Shown piece after piece: positions 6,246 to 7,430 of a DNA stretch of 7,430 nt. Position 1 is the stretch's first letter. Every line of letters begins with the position of its first letter. The notes below the pieces were generated by a model. The model was not told the DNA's origin. It worked only from the letters and a program-made list of their open reading frames with translations, and made no database searches. The translations under genes and the position numbers were made by a program. This DNA comes from CAJAQL01 sp964442965 (lineage in GTDB: Bacteria; Patescibacteriota; Minisyncoccia; UBA6257; 2-01-FULL-56-20): contig CAYUBE010000030.1 of NCBI GenBank assembly GCA_964442965.1, forward strand, positions 1 through 7,430, read 5' to 3'.

Positions 6246-7151
6246 TCAATTTCCTAAACAGGCGTTATAAGTTTCCACCGCGCCATCGTAAGCATTAATA
6301 TTCGCCTGAGTCGTTCCGAGCAATGCATTGTACTGTGCGGCGAGATCATTATAAGCAGCGACATCGGCATCGTAGGTCGCGCCCGAAGGAGACATACTAT
6401 CGATCACGACTAACTGTGATTTAAGTTCGTTTTCCATATTCGCAAGCTCGGCTTCGGCGGCATCGAGCGACGATTTTGCCGCCGCACTCGGAGCGGGACA
6501 ATCGGAAGCCGGCCGGCCGAAGACCTGTACCGCGAGCCATGCTTCCGAACCGTCGAAAATAGTTTTCGCCGCCGCGACGCCGATCTCCGTATAATGAGTG
6601 TTCAGAATATTCGTGCGATGACCCGGAGATCCCATCCATGCTGCAACGACACCCTGGTCGCCCGCAAAATTCCCAAGCGCGAGATTCTCGCCGAGCGCGA
6701 TATAATCGTAACCATCCGCCTGCGCCACCGTTTCGGCACTCGAACTCGAGGGCGATACGTGCGCAAAATACTGTTTTGAGATCATGTCATCCAAACGCTC
6801 CGATGCCACCTTGTCGAGTACGGTATTTTCTGAAAGTGCCGCGAGTCCCCCATTTTCATTTCTCTGTGCGTTCGTTTGCGAAATGATTCCTGCGCGGGTC
6901 AGAGTATCCGCGTTTTGGGAGTCGGTATTCACAGCGACATTCGTTCCCGTCGCGATAAACGGTACCGGATCCGAAACGCTTTTTTGAACCTCCTTCGCGA
7001 CGGCGCTGCCGATCTTCGATTCAAGAGAAGCGACCTCGGTATGTGTTGAGAGATGGGAAAAATACCATGCACCGATTGCTATGGCCGCAAGCGCCGCCAC
7101 AAGAATCAAGAGCCGCCTTTTCGCCCGTTGCCGAAAAAGATCATCATTCAT
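6246..7151 (-). CDS. Membrane-anchored CAP/SCP-domain protein with coiled-coil tail
   Basis: This 301-residue protein has a basic N-terminus, one membrane anchor (about 13-31) and an outward linker. A CAP (cysteine-rich secretory / PR-1) domain follows at about 86-214. Its family motifs are clear: HVSP (His131), GENLA (Glu155), SPGHR (His178), NILN (181-184) and TEIG (Glu189). These two His and two Glu line the CAP cavity and can bind a metal. The enzymatic role of bacterial CAP proteins is not settled. Residues 226-298 form an Ala/Asn/Tyr-rich helical tail with repeated YN pairs (YNDL, YNAL, YNAC), suggesting a coiled coil for envelope interaction. C218 and C297 flank the tail. The ATG at 7151 is the only Met before the anchor. 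A GAGGT lies 12 nt upstream, and TAAAAT ends 7 nt before the ATG. With htrA downstream it suggests an envelope cluster. Confidence 0.9.
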   Translation of the reverse strand: MNDDLFRQRAKRRLLILVAALAAIAIGAWYFSHLSTHTEVASLESKIGSAVAKEVQKSVSDPVPFIATGTNVAVNTDSQNADTLTRAGIISQTNAQRNENGGLAALSENTVLDKVASERLDDMISKQYFAHVSPSSSSAETVAQADGYDYIALGENLALGNFAGDQGVVAAWMGSPGHRTNILNTHYTEIGVAAAKTIFDGSEAWLAVQVFGRPASDCPAPSAAAKSSLDAAEAELANMENELKSQLVVIDSMSPSGATYDADVAAYNDLAAQYNALLGTTQANINAYDGAVETYNACLGN

Positions 7152-7158
7152 ATATTTG

Positions 7159-7186
7159 ATTTTACCTCAGATTTCGGTAAACTCAG
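7159..7186 (-). promoter_or_regulatory. Possible leaderless promoter of the CAP gene, with a small palindrome
   Basis: TAAAAT (7159-7164) on the minus strand ends 7 nt before the ATG at 7151, and CTGAGT (7181-7186) lies 16 bp upstream as a weak -35. TTTACC (7161-7166) and GGTAAA (7176-7181) form a perfect 6-bp inverted repeat over this region. A GAGGT (7164-7168) could instead be a distant ribosome binding site, so the two readings compete. Confidence 0.35.
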
Positions 7187-7208
7187 AGTGAGCAGAAGAG
7201 AAATAAAG

Positions 7209-7372
7209 GGCGTCTATCTTTAAAATGGGCACGCGAGGATTTTCGGTTAGTCTCGAGCGGGAATCGAAAACTTCCGACGCGGGAATATTCGGAAAGTATT
7301 TCAAGGGGATTTTCGATTCGCAGCCGAAAATAACCACGAGAGTCGCGTTGAGTTATTTTTAAGATAGACGCC
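7209..7372. repeat. Long nested palindrome, 164 bp, MITE-like or structured RNA
   Basis: The outer arms, GGCGTCTATCTTTAAAAT (7209-7226) and 7355-7372, are complementary at 17 of 18 positions. Inside are ACGCGA (7231-7236) with TCGCGT (7343-7348); ATTTTCGGTT (7239-7248) with AGCCGAAAAT (7322-7331, one G-T pair); GAATCGAAAA (7261-7270) perfectly with TTTTCGATTC (7310-7319); and CTTCCGA (7271-7277) with 7289-7296 (one bulge). In all, about 50 base pairs form one co-axial hairpin. It fills the space between the divergent CAP gene and tRNA-Leu, ending 4 bp before the tRNA. It codes for nothing visible. No clear target-site duplication is seen, though AAAT occurs just beyond the right end and near the left. 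Confidence 0.75.
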
Positions 7373-7376
7373 AAAT

Positions 7377-7430
7377 GCCCGGGTGGCGGAATGGCAGACG
7401 CAAAGGACTCAAAATCCTTCGACCGCAAGG
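7377..7430 (+). tRNA. tRNA-Leu(CAA), 5' part, cut by the window edge
   Basis: The acceptor 5' strand is GCCCGGG (7377-7383), followed by TG. The D-arm has a 3-bp stem (GCG with CGC, 7386-7388 and 7399-7401). The anticodon stem AAGGA (7403-7407) pairs with TCCTT (7415-7419) around the 7-nt loop CTCAAAA. The anticodon is CAA (7410-7412), reading UUG leucine codons. A long variable arm begins at 7420 (CGACCGCAAGG), the class II mark of tRNA-Leu. The T-arm and 3' end lie outside the window. No good promoter is visible directly upstream; TAAGAT at 7360-7365 is a weak -10 candidate within the palindrome arm. Confidence 0.93.

Noticed and set aside
6178..6249. N-terminal extension of HtrA from a TTG at 6249
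   Set aside because: It would precede the membrane anchor with an unlikely Cys-rich, hydrophobic stretch, abut the CAP stop codon, and has no ribosome binding site.
7183..7428. An 81-codon minus-strand frame across the palindrome and tRNA
   Set aside because: It runs antisense through the tRNA-Leu gene and the long palindrome. It is chance coding potential.
1..7430. CRISPR array, transposase, toxin-antitoxin or phage-defence genes
   Set aside because: No spaced direct repeats, transposase motifs or defence-system domains are visible on either strand.

Overview
The window is a compact bacterial chromosome segment with standard codon use. Six protein genes lie head to tail on the minus strand, and a partial tRNA-Leu sits on the plus strand at the right edge. 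No single marker fixes the organism. The gene style suggests a Candidate Phyla Radiation (Patescibacteria/Parcubacteria-like) bacterium: a CAP-domain protein with a coiled-coil tail, a single-anchor HtrA, a tiny coiled-coil protein of a kind often seen there, a lone PgsA-type enzyme, short spacers and few Shine-Dalgarno sites. That placement is inference.

Minus-strand transcription order, right to left: a membrane-anchored CAP/SCP-domain protein (6246-7151); an HtrA/DegP-family serine protease with one PDZ domain (4900-6177); a 104-residue coiled-coil protein (4479-4793); a ClpB-type disaggregase (1674-4325) behind a near-consensus sigma70 promoter that overlaps a 33-bp inverted repeat; a polytopic membrane protein that probably overlaps the clpB end (1007-1729); and a CDP-alcohol phosphatidyltransferase, PgsA-like (385-939), closed by an intrinsic terminator at 351-377. 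HtrA and ClpB form a protein-quality-control pair acting outside and inside the membrane. PgsA belongs to phospholipid synthesis.

Both ends of the window are non-coding and rich in secondary structure. At the right, 7209-7372 is a long nested palindrome ending 4 bp before tRNA-Leu(CAA). At the left, 63-196 is another nested inverted repeat, with separate hairpins at 8-31 and 269-286. Neither matches an RNA family I recognise; they could be MITE-like palindromic elements or structured RNAs.

The most notable protein observation is that ClpB keeps the full ClpB middle domain yet carries an Ile-Gly-Phe loop at the place where ClpA/ClpC/ClpX carry their ClpP-docking tripeptide. The most notable expression observation is that three successive genes show a -10-like hexamer exactly 7 nt before an ATG, which points to leaderless mRNAs.
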